DNA of 64,000 bases. It comes from Nibricoccus aquaticus (GTDB lineage: Bacteria; Verrucomicrobiota; Verrucomicrobiia; Opitutales; Opitutaceae). The stretch is from assembly GCF_002310495.1 (NCBI RefSeq), contig NZ_CP023344.1:992001-1056000 (forward strand), written 5' to 3'. The position numbers were made by a program, and so were the translations under genes. Positions 50,004 through 59,536 of this stretch are shown here, piece after piece (the stretch's first letter is position 1; each line of letters opens with the position of its first letter). The notes under the pieces were generated by a model. The model was not told the DNA's origin and searched no databases. It saw only the letters and a program-made list of their open reading frames with translations.

Positions 50004-50912
50004 ATGGCCCGCAGCCCGCTCATTTCCGTCATCATCCCCGCGTATAATGTAGCCCCCTACGTTCGCGACGCGCTCGCCAGCGTGCAGGCCCAGACGTTTC
50101 GCGACTTCGAGATCATCGTCGTCAACGATGGCTCCACCGACTCCACCCTCGCGATCCTCCAGGGAATCGCCGCCACCGAGCCGCGCCTAAAAATCATCTC
50201 GCGCCCCAACACCGGCATCGTCGGCGCCATGAATGACGCCATCGCCGCCAGCTCCGCGCCTTTCCTCGCCCGCATGGACGGCGACGATCTCTGCGCTCCG
50301 CAACGCTTCGAACGCCAGCTCGCCTTCCTCCAGGCCAACCCCGCTGTCCTGCTGGTCGGCTCCAACGTCGAGTTCATCGACTCCACCGCCGCCCGCCTCA
50401 AAACCTACGCGCCTCCGCACGACGCCTCCGCCATCCACACCGCCCTCCTCGCGGGCAACAGCGGCGCCCTCATCCATCCCGCAGTGATGGGCCCCCGCCG
50501 CGCCTGGACAGAAACCGGCGGCTACCGCGAAGCCTACAAATTCGTCGAGGATTACGATCTCTACCTCCGCGCCGCCCGCCTCGGCCCACTCGCCAATCTC
50601 GACGAGCCGCTCCTCCGCTACCGTATCCACGCCCAAAGCACGAACTACCTGCGCCGCGACAAACAGACCGTCCTCCTCAAAGAACTCTGCCGCGACGCCC
50701 GCGCCCACGCCGGCCTCACCGATTCCTTCGTCTTCAATCCCTCTCCCGCCCACCCCGATGCCGCCTCCGTGTACCGCGAGTGGGCCTGGTGGGCTGTCGA
50801 TGGCCGCGAAAAAGCCACCGCCCGCCGCTACGCCTGGCGCGCCTGGCGCAGTGCGCCCTGGCGCATCGAAAACACCCGCTGCCTGCTGCGCATCCTCAGA
50901 GCCACCCGATGA
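50004..50912 (+). CDS. GT2 family glycosyltransferase
   Basis: 302 residues. SVIIPAYNVAPYVRDALASV, FEIIVVNDGSTDSTLAILQ, NTGIVGAMNDAIAASSAPF, LARMDGDDLCAPQRFERQL (DxD), ETGGYREAYKFVEDYDLYLR. Classic GT-A fold. It probably adds a sugar to the growing repeat unit in the cytoplasm. Its stop overlaps the next start. Confidence 0.92.
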   Translation: MARSPLISVIIPAYNVAPYVRDALASVQAQTFRDFEIIVVNDGSTDSTLAILQGIAATEPRLKIISRPNTGIVGAMNDAIAASSAPFLARMDGDDLCAPQRFERQLAFLQANPAVLLVGSNVEFIDSTAARLKTYAPPHDASAIHTALLAGNSGALIHPAVMGPRRAWTETGGYREAYKFVEDYDLYLRAARLGPLANLDEPLLRYRIHAQSTNYLRRDKQTVLLKELCRDARAHAGLTDSFVFNPSPAHPDAASVYREWAWWAVDGREKATARRYAWRAWRSAPWRIENTRCLLRILRATR

Positions 50913-51883
50913 ATACTCCCGCACCTTCTCCAGCACCGCGCGGCGTGTACATGCTCGGCAACGATCGCGTCGCCGACTACCTCGAAGCGCTCTTCATCAG
51001 CCTCCGCCAGCACTCACCCGATCTCCCCGCGCGCCTCATTCCCTACAACGCCCAGCTCACCCGCACCCGCGAGCTCTGCGCCCGTTACCGCATCGAGATT
51101 CACAGCGATCCCGCCTTCCCCGCGCTCGAACAGGTCGGCCTCGATCTTTGGGCCAGCTCCCCCTACTCCCACCATCAATTCCTCTTCCGCCGCCTCGCCA
51201 TCTTCTGGGGCCCGTTTGAAAACTTCCTCTACCTCGACGCCGACATCTGCGTCCTCGCCCCTCTCGAACCTCTCTTCGAAACCTTCGAGAAATCTCCCGT
51301 TCCCTTCGCCTCGTTCGACGTCGATCACGAGCGCGTCTACCAGGCCGGCCCCCTCCGCGATCGCATGATCCGCGACCACGGTTCGCTCGGCTTCAACTCC
51401 GGCCACTTCTTCTCCCGCCTCGGCGTCTTTGATCTCGAAAAATTCCAGACCGCCGTCCGCGCCGCCCAGCCCCTGGCCCACCTGTTCCAGGATCGCGGCG
51501 ACCAGGGATTCCTCAACTTCGCCGTCGATCACCTCGGCATTCCCCAGACGCGCATGACTACGCTCATCCCGGATCTCGCCGATAAACAATGGTGCGAACA
51601 ACGCTTCAAAAAAATCCACAACCGCTGGTTCATCGACCGCCCCGGCGATCCCCAAGACGGCAAACAACTCTTCCTCATCCACTGGGCCGGCTTCAACATC
51701 CCGGGCTGGGAAATCCCTAACCGCCACCTCTACTATCATTACCGCGGTCTCGGCCTTTCTTGGTTCGGTAAACAAAAACTCCGCATCCGCGACTTCACCC
51801 GCCACCACTCTCGCCCGCTCCGCCCGTTGATGGATAAGCTCCGCATCCTCGGCGGAAAGGTACGCCGCAAAATCGGCCTCTAA
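50909..51883 (+). CDS. Nucleotide-sugar transferase-like protein, paralogue 2
   Basis: 324 residues from the ATG at 50909 (ATGA overlap). VYMLGNDRVADYLEALFISL, LIPYNAQLTRTRELCARYRI, FLYLDADICVLAPLEPLFET, LGFNSGHFFSRLGVFDL, RGDQGFLNFAVDHLG, FLIHWAGFNIPGWEIPN. Same blocks in the same order as 48260-49219, so the two genes are duplicates with two genes between them. Confidence 0.8.
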   Translation: MNTPAPSPAPRGVYMLGNDRVADYLEALFISLRQHSPDLPARLIPYNAQLTRTRELCARYRIEIHSDPAFPALEQVGLDLWASSPYSHHQFLFRRLAIFWGPFENFLYLDADICVLAPLEPLFETFEKSPVPFASFDVDHERVYQAGPLRDRMIRDHGSLGFNSGHFFSRLGVFDLEKFQTAVRAAQPLAHLFQDRGDQGFLNFAVDHLGIPQTRMTTLIPDLADKQWCEQRFKKIHNRWFIDRPGDPQDGKQLFLIHWAGFNIPGWEIPNRHLYYHYRGLGLSWFGKQKLRIRDFTRHHSRPLRPLMDKLRILGGKVRRKIGL

Positions 51884-51908
51884 GCACACGCCCGCCCGCC
51901 GCCTCGTC

Positions 51909-52823
51909 ATGATCTCCGTCATCCTTTGCACCCACAACCCCCGAGCCGATTTCCTCGCCCGCACGCTCGACTCGTTGCGCATGCAGGATCTCCCGGTCGC
52001 TCAATGGGAGTTCGTGCTCGTCGATAACCACTCCCGCGATCCTCTCTCCGCCCGGCTCGATCTCTCCTGGCATCCACGCGCCCGCGTCGTGCGCGAGGAC
52101 GAACTCGGCCTCACCCCCGCCCGCCTCCGCGGCATCGCGGAAACGTCGGGAGAGCTCCTCGTCTTTGTTGACGACGACAACATCCTCCAGCCCGACTACC
52201 TCCGCACCGCCGCCACCCTCGCAGTCGAAAACCCGCAGCTCGGCTGCTGGGGCGGTTCCTGTATCGGCGAATTTGAGACGCCGCCTCCTTCCTGGGCCGC
52301 GCCCTACCTCTGCTACCTCGCCATCCGCGAAACCACCCGTTTTACCTGGGCCAACGAGTACCGCTACGACATCGTCCCCACCGGCGCCGGCATGTGCATC
52401 CGCCGCCACATTGCCGAAACCTACGCGCGCGAAACCAAGGCCAGCCCCCTGCGCCGCGAGCTCGACCGCAAAGGCGCCTCCCTCGTCTCCGGCGGCGATT
52501 CCGACATGGCATTCACCGCCATCGACCAGGGGCTCGGTATCGGCCTCTCCCCGCGCCTGAGCCTCCGTCACCTCATGACCAAAGGCCGCCTCGAACTCGC
52601 CTACCTCGAACGCCTCATGGAAGGCATCGCCTCCTCCGCGCCGCTCGTCCTGCACGTGCGCGGAGCCTATCGCCCTGCCGTCACGCCCGGCCGCATCAAC
52701 CGCTGGCTCTCCGCCTATCGTCTCTCCCGCCAGCCCGCTCCCGTGCGCCGCATGGAAGCCGCCCGCCAACGCGGCGAACAAAGCGCCGCGCAAAAAATCG
52801 CCAGCCTCTCATGCCCCGCCTGA
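51909..52823 (+). CDS. GT2 family glycosyltransferase
   Basis: 304 residues. SVILCTHNPRADFLARTLDS, WEFVLVDNHSRDPLSARLDL, GLTPARLRGIAETSGELLVF, VDDDNILQPDYLRTAAT (DxD), SGGDSDMAFTAIDQGLGIGL. GT-A type. The 3' end overlaps the next gene by 13 bases. Confidence 0.9.
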   Translation: MISVILCTHNPRADFLARTLDSLRMQDLPVAQWEFVLVDNHSRDPLSARLDLSWHPRARVVREDELGLTPARLRGIAETSGELLVFVDDDNILQPDYLRTAATLAVENPQLGCWGGSCIGEFETPPPSWAAPYLCYLAIRETTRFTWANEYRYDIVPTGAGMCIRRHIAETYARETKASPLRRELDRKGASLVSGGDSDMAFTAIDQGLGIGLSPRLSLRHLMTKGRLELAYLERLMEGIASSAPLVLHVRGAYRPAVTPGRINRWLSAYRLSRQPAPVRRMEAARQRGEQSAAQKIASLSCPA

Positions 52824-53953
52824 CCTACATCGGCCAGGCCCCCGGCGAAGGCACGGGCAGTCCTATCATCGTCCTGCGCCACCTCCGCCGCCTTGCCGCC
52901 CACGGCTGGCAGATCACCGTCATCCCCGAGGGCGGTCAGGATACTTCTCTCTGCGAAAAAGCCGGCTGGACCATCCGCCATCTCCCGCTCCGCCGCCGCT
53001 GGTGGCCACCATTTCGTCCCGACAACGCCTTTTCTCGCCGCGTCCGCACCTGGCTGCTCGCCCGCGAATGCCGCCGCCTCACCGCCTCCGCCCCGCCGGA
53101 TGCGATCTTTGGATACCTCGCCGCTCACGCCGACTTCTCGACCGAGATCGCCGCCCACTTCGCCCGCCAGTCAGGAGCCCCGCTCTCGCTCCTCATCCAC
53201 GACGATGCCGCGGCCTTCTCCTCCTCGCCCGAGGAAAAGCAAATCCTCCGCTCCCGCCACGCCCGCATCCTCCGCGCCACCCATCGCTGCTGGTTCGTCT
53301 CCCCCGAACTCGCCCGCGAGTACGACGTCGCCGAATCCCAGCGCCACACGCTTCTCCCGCTTCCCGAGGGCTGGGATCAGCCCGCACACTGGACTCCAGC
53401 TCGCTCGCAAAATCCCCGCGTGTATTACGCCGGCGCTCTCTGGCCCGCCCAATTCCCCATCCTCGCCAAAATCGCCCGCGCCCTCCAAGCCACCGGCGCA
53501 CGCCTCGTCATCCTCTCGCGCGACACTCCCGAACTCCGCGCCTTCCTCGCCGCCGAGCCCGCCGACTGGGTCGCCCCGTTTCCCACCAATCGCGAAGCCC
53601 TCGCTCACCTCGCCCACGATGCCGCCGGTGTGCTCGTCGCCTATCCCGACACCATCGCCGAGATGCCCTGGGTCGCCACCAGCTTCCCCAGTAAATGGAT
53701 CGAGTACTCCCACCTCGGCCTTCCCTGCGCCGTGCTGGCCCCGGTCGAAAGCGCCACCGGTCAGTGGATACGCAAGAACGGCTACGTTCACTTCTTCGAT
53801 CCCAGCCGCTTCGACGGCTTCGCCCAATGGGCCCGAGCCCTCCGCACAGAAACCCACTGGCAGGAACTCGCTGCCGCCAGCAGCGCGCTCGCCCGCGGCC
53901 CCTTTAATCCCACGGTCATCCACGACCAGTTCGAGCGCGCTCTCCTGCGTTGA
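52811..53953 (+). CDS. GT4-like glycosyltransferase
   Basis: 380 residues from the ATG at 52811. RLTYIGQAPGEGTGSPIIVL, RHLRRLAAHGWQITVIPEGG; middle FGYLAAHADFSTEIAAHFAR, LIHDDAAAF; C-terminal VYYAGALWPAQFPILAKIAR, TSFPSKWIEYSHLGLPCAVL, with a donor-site Glu-like region. Identity to specific families is weak, but the two-domain layout and context support a glycosyltransferase. It overlaps the upstream gene in another frame. Confidence 0.78.
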   Translation: MPRLTYIGQAPGEGTGSPIIVLRHLRRLAAHGWQITVIPEGGQDTSLCEKAGWTIRHLPLRRRWWPPFRPDNAFSRRVRTWLLARECRRLTASAPPDAIFGYLAAHADFSTEIAAHFARQSGAPLSLLIHDDAAAFSSSPEEKQILRSRHARILRATHRCWFVSPELAREYDVAESQRHTLLPLPEGWDQPAHWTPARSQNPRVYYAGALWPAQFPILAKIARALQATGARLVILSRDTPELRAFLAAEPADWVAPFPTNREALAHLAHDAAGVLVAYPDTIAEMPWVATSFPSKWIEYSHLGLPCAVLAPVESATGQWIRKNGYVHFFDPSRFDGFAQWARALRTETHWQELAAASSALARGPFNPTVIHDQFERALLR

Positions 53954-53992
53954 CTCACCCTCCCGCCCTCGCCCTTTCTGCGCTACGCACCC

Positions 53993-55060
53993 GTGACCAC
54001 CTCCACCGCCAGCTCTCCGATTCCTGTCGTTCTCGTCGGCTGCGGCGCCGTCTCCCGCCTCTTCTACGTCCCCGCCCTCCGCGAACTCGCCCGCCACGGC
54101 ATCCTCCGCACCAACGCCGTCGTCGATCCCTCCGCCAACGCTCGCGAATCCCTCGGCACCGAACTTCAAGCAAAGCCCTGCGCAACTCTCGCCGAGGGCC
54201 TCGCCTCCGGTGCCCGCCTCGCGATCATCGCGACTCCGCCCAAGTTTCACCGCGAACAAACCGAGGCCGCCTTCGCCGCCGGCCTCGATGTCCTCTGCGA
54301 AAAACCCCTCGCGTCTAACTCCGCCGAAGGCGCCGCCATGGTCGCCGCCGGCGCCCGCAGCGGACAACGCCTCGCCGCTGGCCACTACAAGCGTTTCATG
54401 CCCGCGCACCGCGCGATCAAGCTGCTCATTGAGCGCCAGCCCTTCGGCCCTCTCCGCGAAGTCACGCTCACCGAGGGCGGTCGCTTCGGCTGGCCCGCCG
54501 CCACCGATTCCTTTTTCCGCAAAGAACAAACCCCCGGCGGCGTCCTTCTCGACATTGGCGTCCACGTCCTCGATCTCCTGCTCTGGTGGCTCGGCGAACC
54601 CGACCGCTTCACCTACGCCGACGACGCCGAGGGCGGCCTCGAGGCCAACTGCCAGTTCAACGCCGAATTCCCCAACAACGTCCAGGTCTCGCTACGCCTC
54701 AGCCGCGACTGGCCCACGCCCAACTGCTACGTCTTCCGTTTCGAGCGCGCCACGATTCACGCCCGCGTCAACGCCAGCAACCACCTCGAACTCACCCTCG
54801 ACGGTTTCCCCATGACCTTCGCCGCCGAGCTGCGCGATCCACTCCCGCCAGTTCCGACCGGCCCCACCGCCGCTCTGGAAACCAATCCCCAGGCCTTCAT
54901 CGCCCAACTCGCCGATGTCTGCGCCGCCATCCGGGAAAACCGCTCGCCCTTCATCACCGGAGCCGACGGCCTTCGCGCGATCACGCTCATCGAAAAATGC
55001 TACCAGGCCCGCCAGCCGCTCACCCAACCCTGGCTCGCCCCGCTTCCCAAGGCCCTATGA
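53993..55060 (+). CDS. Gfo/Idh/MocA family oxidoreductase
   Basis: 355 residues with a GTG start. Rossmann motif PVVLVGCGAVSRLFYVPAL, then ARLAIIATPPKFHREQTEAA, LDVLCEKPLASNSAEGAAMV (EKP), GHYKRFMPAHRAIKLLIER, GGVLLDIGVHVLDLLLWWLG. NAD(P)-dependent; likely makes or modifies a nucleotide sugar for the polysaccharide. Stop overlaps the next start (ATGA). Confidence 0.9.
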   Translation: MTTSTASSPIPVVLVGCGAVSRLFYVPALRELARHGILRTNAVVDPSANARESLGTELQAKPCATLAEGLASGARLAIIATPPKFHREQTEAAFAAGLDVLCEKPLASNSAEGAAMVAAGARSGQRLAAGHYKRFMPAHRAIKLLIERQPFGPLREVTLTEGGRFGWPAATDSFFRKEQTPGGVLLDIGVHVLDLLLWWLGEPDRFTYADDAEGGLEANCQFNAEFPNNVQVSLRLSRDWPTPNCYVFRFERATIHARVNASNHLELTLDGFPMTFAAELRDPLPPVPTGPTAALETNPQAFIAQLADVCAAIRENRSPFITGADGLRAITLIEKCYQARQPLTQPWLAPLPKAL

Positions 55061-56169
55061 GCACGCCCTCCTCTTCACCGAAAATCGCCCTCATCGGCGC
55101 CAGCGGATTCATCGGCCTGCGCACGACCGAAATCTTAACCCAGCGCGCCGACCTCACGCTCATCCCGCTGGTGCGCTCCCCCGCCAGCCTCGCCGTCCTC
55201 GCCCGCCAGGCCCTCGACTGGCGCATCGCCTCCTTCGTCGAAGTCGCCCCGCTCGCCGCCGCGCTCAAAGGCTGCGACATCTGTATCCACGCCGCGATTG
55301 GGGACGCCGCCCAGATCGTCCACATGGCGAAAGTCACCTACGACGCCTGCGCCGCCGCCGGCGTCCGCCGCCTCGTGTGGCTCAGCAGCGCCTCCGTCTT
55401 CGGACAAAACTGCCCGACCGGCACCGACGACTCTACCCCGCTGCACGACCGGCACCCGCTCATCTACAATAACGCGAAAGTGCATGCCGAACGCGCGCTG
55501 CAAAAATGCGCCCGCGACCGCCGCGTCGAACTCGTGATGCTCCGCCCCGGCGTCGTCTTCGGCCCCCGCTCCCGCTGGATCACCGACCCCGCCGCCGACC
55601 TCCGCGCCGACCGCGCCGGCTGGCTCAACCACGGTAAAGGCATCTGCAATACGATCTACGTGGACAACCTCGTCGAAGCCATGCGCCTCGCCGCCATCAC
55701 GCCCGGAGTCGCCGGCGAAACCTTCATCGTCGGCGACGCCGAGACTGTCACTTGGCGCGAATTCCTCCTGCCCATCGCGCAACACCTAGGCCTCGACGAA
55801 ACCGCCTTCACCGATCTGCCCGTCCCCGCATTCGCCCCCGAACGCGCCAGCCGCTTCACCGCATTCACGCTGACCCCCGCTTACGCGCGCGCCGGACAAG
55901 CCGTCCCTTACCGCCTCAAGCGAATCGTCAAAGGCGTGCTCAAAGCCTGGCCCACACCCTCGTCAGGCGCAGGTGCCTGGGTTCTGCGCTCGTCCGCAAA
56001 ACCCGCGAGCCTCACGCAAGAGCTCAGTCTCCTGCAGCAATGCCCGTGGAAACTCCCGCACGCGCATGCCACCGCCCGCCTCGGCTACCAGCCGCCTGTC
56101 ACCTTCGCTGAAGGCATGAAACGCAGCCTCGCCTGGCTCGATTTCGTCACCGACGCCCGCCCCGCCTGA
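55057..56169 (+). CDS. NAD-dependent epimerase/dehydratase
   Basis: 370 residues from the ATG at 55057. IALIGASGFIGLRTTEILTQ (NAD binding), CDICIHAAIGDAAQIVH, RLVWLSSASVFGQN (Ser), PLIYNNAKVHAERALQ (Tyr-x3-Lys) and VVFGPRSRWITDPAADL. Extended SDR of the nucleotide-sugar type. C-terminal 80 residues are less typical (LKRIVKGVLKAWPTPSSGAG). Translationally coupled to the oxidoreductase before it. Confidence 0.88.
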   Translation: MSTPSSSPKIALIGASGFIGLRTTEILTQRADLTLIPLVRSPASLAVLARQALDWRIASFVEVAPLAAALKGCDICIHAAIGDAAQIVHMAKVTYDACAAAGVRRLVWLSSASVFGQNCPTGTDDSTPLHDRHPLIYNNAKVHAERALQKCARDRRVELVMLRPGVVFGPRSRWITDPAADLRADRAGWLNHGKGICNTIYVDNLVEAMRLAAITPGVAGETFIVGDAETVTWREFLLPIAQHLGLDETAFTDLPVPAFAPERASRFTAFTLTPAYARAGQAVPYRLKRIVKGVLKAWPTPSSGAGAWVLRSSAKPASLTQELSLLQQCPWKLPHAHATARLGYQPPVTFAEGMKRSLAWLDFVTDARPA

Positions 56170-56179
56170 GCCTCCGTCG

Positions 56180-57043
56180 ATGAACCTGAGCATCCTCATT
56201 GCCGCGTATAAGGCCGACCCGTTTCTCCCAGCCGCTTTTGCCAGCATCGCCGCGCAAACCCATCTCGACTGGGAGCTCATCGTCGTCGAAGACGGCTCGC
56301 GCGACACCACCGAGGCCCTCGTCCAGCAATTCGCCGCCAGCCACCCCGGCCGCCGGATTGTGTATGATAATCTCGGCGTCAACCGCGGCGTCGCCGCCGC
56401 GCGTAACCGCTTGCTCGCGCTCGCCCAAGGAGACGGCGTCGCCTTCCTCGACGCCGACGACCAGTGGACGCCAACCCACCTCGCCGATCTGAGTCTCGCG
56501 CTGGAAGCAGGCGCCGCACTCGCCTTTTCCGGCATCGAGCTCTGGGACGGCGATCGTCACCAGACGATGGGTACGTATCTCCCGCCCGCTCCCTGGCTTG
56601 AAGAGCCACGCCGCTGGATCTTCGAACACTCCTTCGTCCAGACCTCATCCTGCGTCGCGCTCCCCAAAGCCACCATCTCCAGGATCGGACTCATCGATGA
56701 AACCCTCCGCATCGGCGAAGACCGCGACTACTGGTTCCGCGCACTAGCTGGCGGCGGCAAAATCGCCTGCACGGGGAAAGTGACCTGCCGCTACACCAAG
56801 CACGAAGGCAGCAGCATGACCAAGACCCTGCGCGTGGCATCCGACACCGTGGCCTTCTACCGCAAGCACCACGAAGACGCCTCGCTTCCGCTCGCCCTGC
56901 GCCGCCGCCTGCTCGCGCACGCGCTCTGGATTCAAGGCCGCCTCCTCCGCGCATCCGACCGCGCCACCGCTCGCCAAAACTTCCGCGAAGCCATCCGCCT
57001 CCAACCGCTCGCGCTCCGCTACTGGCCCTACTGCTTCGCCTGA
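56180..57043 (+). CDS. GT2 family glycosyltransferase
   Basis: 287 residues. LSILIAAYKADPFLPAAFAS, WELIVVEDGSRDTTEALVQQ, NRGVAAARNRLLALAQGDGV, AFLDADDQWTPTHLADL (DxD), FSGIELWDG, GEDRDYWFRALAGGG. Last plus-strand gene of the cluster. It starts 10 bases after the epimerase stop. Confidence 0.92.
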   Translation: MNLSILIAAYKADPFLPAAFASIAAQTHLDWELIVVEDGSRDTTEALVQQFAASHPGRRIVYDNLGVNRGVAAARNRLLALAQGDGVAFLDADDQWTPTHLADLSLALEAGAALAFSGIELWDGDRHQTMGTYLPPAPWLEEPRRWIFEHSFVQTSSCVALPKATISRIGLIDETLRIGEDRDYWFRALAGGGKIACTGKVTCRYTKHEGSSMTKTLRVASDTVAFYRKHHEDASLPLALRRRLLAHALWIQGRLLRASDRATARQNFREAIRLQPLALRYWPYCFA

Positions 57044-57102
57044 CCGGTCCCCTCCTCGCCGCTTCGCGATCACGCTCGATCACAGAAACCGGGCGCAAAA
57101 AA

Positions 57103-57124
57103 GCGCCGCAGTTTCCTGCGGCGC
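57103..57124 (-). terminator. Rho-independent terminator of the autotransporter gene
   Basis: GCGCCGCAG (57103-57111) pairs with CTGCGGCGC (57116-57124) around TTTC. On the minus strand it is followed by TTTTTT (57102-57097). It lies 33 bases past the autotransporter stop and may also serve the convergent polysaccharide operon. Confidence 0.88.
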
Positions 57125-57156
57125 TCGATGTAAACAACCGATAGCCTGAAGGCCTT

Positions 57157-59466
57157 TTAGAAGGCGATGGTCAGACCACCGCGCACACCCACGCTCTCAT
57201 CCGCAGCGCCACCTTGTTCGGTGATGTAGCGCGCCGTGAGGCTGATGGCCTGAGTGATATTCCAATCCACACCGGTATCCACGCGGAAGCCGTTGGCATC
57301 GATGCCGGTGGCTTTGATCGTGTAAGTGCCGCCAAAAAGTTCCGACGTCAGGTTACGTTCGCCGTCCTTGAACTCGTGCTGCCAGGCGACGTTGAAGAAT
57401 GGACGGAGAGTTCCGGCTTTGATTTCGAAACTGCGCGCGATCCGGAATCCTACACGTGAGGCCAGTGAAGCCTCGCTCTGATATTTCACGCGAAGATTCG
57501 CCCCATTCGAACCGGTTTCCCGGAATGCTTTGGCGTCCCAGCTCAGGTACTGCGCACCGACCGTCGGCGTGATATCGAACAGCGGCGTCTTGATCTCGTA
57601 AGCGGCCGTCACGCTGGAGCCGTAGCGGCTGCCCTTGGTCTCAGCCAGAGCCCAAGTGCCCAGGCGCGTGCGCACAATGCTGCGCTTGGACTCATACTCA
57701 TCGGTACCGGCGAAGGCCGTGCCGGTGACCTGAAGCTTGCCGCGCGTATGCCGGGCATAAGCGCCACCCGTGATGCTTTCGGCGGTGCTGAGACCACCGC
57801 TCACATCGAGATCGAAGTCGGTCGTCTCGTAGTTGAGGAAACCGCCTACGACCAGCTTCTCACCGAACGCATAATCGAAACCGCCCAGCGCGGCCATCGT
57901 GTCATAGTTCGAGTAAGCCGCGTTGGCATCGGGATCACGTGAGGATTCCTGACGGTACCCTTGGAAGAAGCTCTGCATGGAACCATCCCGACGTCCCATG
58001 CGAGCGTCTTGGAACAGCTGGTCGTCCACTGTCTGCACCATCGAGTTCGTCCGCACGACTGCGGAGGGGAACCAGGATTGATACGTGGTCGGCGAGAGCT
58101 CATCGAGCACCTGGCGGAACAGGATCACCGATGGCTGACGGTTCAGTGTGTCGAGCAGGCTGTTGGGAGCAGTCCCCGCAAGCACAGCTTGGTCGATACG
58201 CGCTGCGATCGACTGATGATTCCCAACCAGCAAAGGATTCGTGCCGAACGCCAGCTGGGTGAAGTTAATATCCAGATAGTTCGATCCGAGCACGTAAGAA
58301 GCCGCCAGGCCCTGGCTGGACGGGAGCGCAACCGAGGAGAACGTGCCCACAATAGGCTGGTTCGTCGTGAGCACCCGGAAGGTGCCGGGCTGGAGTGGGA
58401 ACGAGTCGGCCAGACCCACTGCAAGGTTACCGGTCGGCCCTAGAGTAAGAATACCGTTGAGCACCAAACGGTCGAACTCGGTGGGAGAAATCAGATCGAT
58501 ACTGAGCGAGCCGTTCAGCGTCACGTTGCCGTTGATGGTGAGCGTCCCCGCCGCCTGACGGCCGCCGGGAGCGAGGGCGCCGTTGAGGTTGGTGGTCACG
58601 TTGCCGTTGATGACACCCGTGCCGCCCACCGTCGTGGCTCCATTGATGGCGATGGGGCCATTATGAATACCGTCCACCAGGTAAGTGCCCGCACGCATAT
58701 TCCACAGTGTAGGCATATTCACCACACCCGTGCTGGTCACGCGAGTGATGCCGGGCCCCCACTTCTGGGTGTCGCCGGCCGCCGCGTTAGTCTGGGTGAT
58801 CGTGCCGGCCCAGAGCGCCGTCTGCCCGGCCTGGGTTGCACCGGCAATCGTGAGCGCCTTCGTGCCGACGTTCAGCGAGGTGCCTTGCTCCATGTTGATT
58901 CCGCCCAGCTCGATGCGCGTGCCGAGGATTCCGGAGGCATCGATGTTCGAATTCCCCATCAGATTGATTTCGGCGTAGATTAGTCCCGAGGTACCACCGC
59001 TGGCCAGCAGCGAAGCACCAGCAAGCGAGATGGTCGTGTACGGGCCGACGTTCATGTAGAACGAAAGGCGGTTCGCCGCGTTGCCCGTGCTGTTGGTCAA
59101 AGGCTCGGTGTTGAACGGATGCGTGCCGCGCCCGACGATGTTGTAGGTCAGCCAGCCATTCTGATTGCCGGAGAGGTTAAACGTGTAGCCGAGGCTGACG
59201 CCGGTACGGATGGCGTTCACCTGATAGGTGACAGCACCGGCCGCCGTATGATTCAGATTCATCACGCGATTAGTGGGCGTCGCCGTCAAACGCAGGCCGG
59301 ACGTGCCATTAGGCACGGCGTTATTGCTCCAGTTGGCGGGGTTTAAGTAGTTCGAATCAACGCCGATCCAATCGACGACGGTAACCTGGGCGGAAGCGGT
59401 GAGCGCGGCTGCCATGCCCAGCACTGCGGTGCCGGTCAGGCGCTTGTAACTCGTTAGAGAGATCAT
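57157..59466 (-). CDS. Autotransporter-type outer-membrane protein
   Basis: 769 residues from the ATG at 59466. Signal peptide (TGTAVLGMAAALTASAQ), a beta-rich passenger of about 440 residues (for example TINGNVTLNGSLSIDLIS, WAGTITQTNAAAGDTQKWGP), then a C-terminal barrel of about 270 residues: AALGGFDYAFGEKLVVGGFL, ITGGAYARHTRGKLQVTG, VGFRIARSFEIKAGTLRPFF, ending VGVRGGLTIAF with a terminal Phe. Autotransporter (type V) family. It follows the TonB receptor gene, 70 bases away, probably in one operon. Codon use differs from the polysaccharide genes. Confidence 0.9.
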   Translation of the reverse strand: MISLTSYKRLTGTAVLGMAAALTASAQVTVVDWIGVDSNYLNPANWSNNAVPNGTSGLRLTATPTNRVMNLNHTAAGAVTYQVNAIRTGVSLGYTFNLSGNQNGWLTYNIVGRGTHPFNTEPLTNSTGNAANRLSFYMNVGPYTTISLAGASLLASGGTSGLIYAEINLMGNSNIDASGILGTRIELGGINMEQGTSLNVGTKALTIAGATQAGQTALWAGTITQTNAAAGDTQKWGPGITRVTSTGVVNMPTLWNMRAGTYLVDGIHNGPIAINGATTVGGTGVINGNVTTNLNGALAPGGRQAAGTLTINGNVTLNGSLSIDLISPTEFDRLVLNGILTLGPTGNLAVGLADSFPLQPGTFRVLTTNQPIVGTFSSVALPSSQGLAASYVLGSNYLDINFTQLAFGTNPLLVGNHQSIAARIDQAVLAGTAPNSLLDTLNRQPSVILFRQVLDELSPTTYQSWFPSAVVRTNSMVQTVDDQLFQDARMGRRDGSMQSFFQGYRQESSRDPDANAAYSNYDTMAALGGFDYAFGEKLVVGGFLNYETTDFDLDVSGGLSTAESITGGAYARHTRGKLQVTGTAFAGTDEYESKRSIVRTRLGTWALAETKGSRYGSSVTAAYEIKTPLFDITPTVGAQYLSWDAKAFRETGSNGANLRVKYQSEASLASRVGFRIARSFEIKAGTLRPFFNVAWQHEFKDGERNLTSELFGGTYTIKATGIDANGFRVDTGVDWNITQAISLTARYITEQGGAADESVGVRGGLTIAF

Positions 59467-59536
59467 GATCAAAAAATGAAAATAAGGTGAGAGGTGCGCC
59501 CGATCGGCTTGCCGCCGGTCAGGCATGAAGAGGAGG

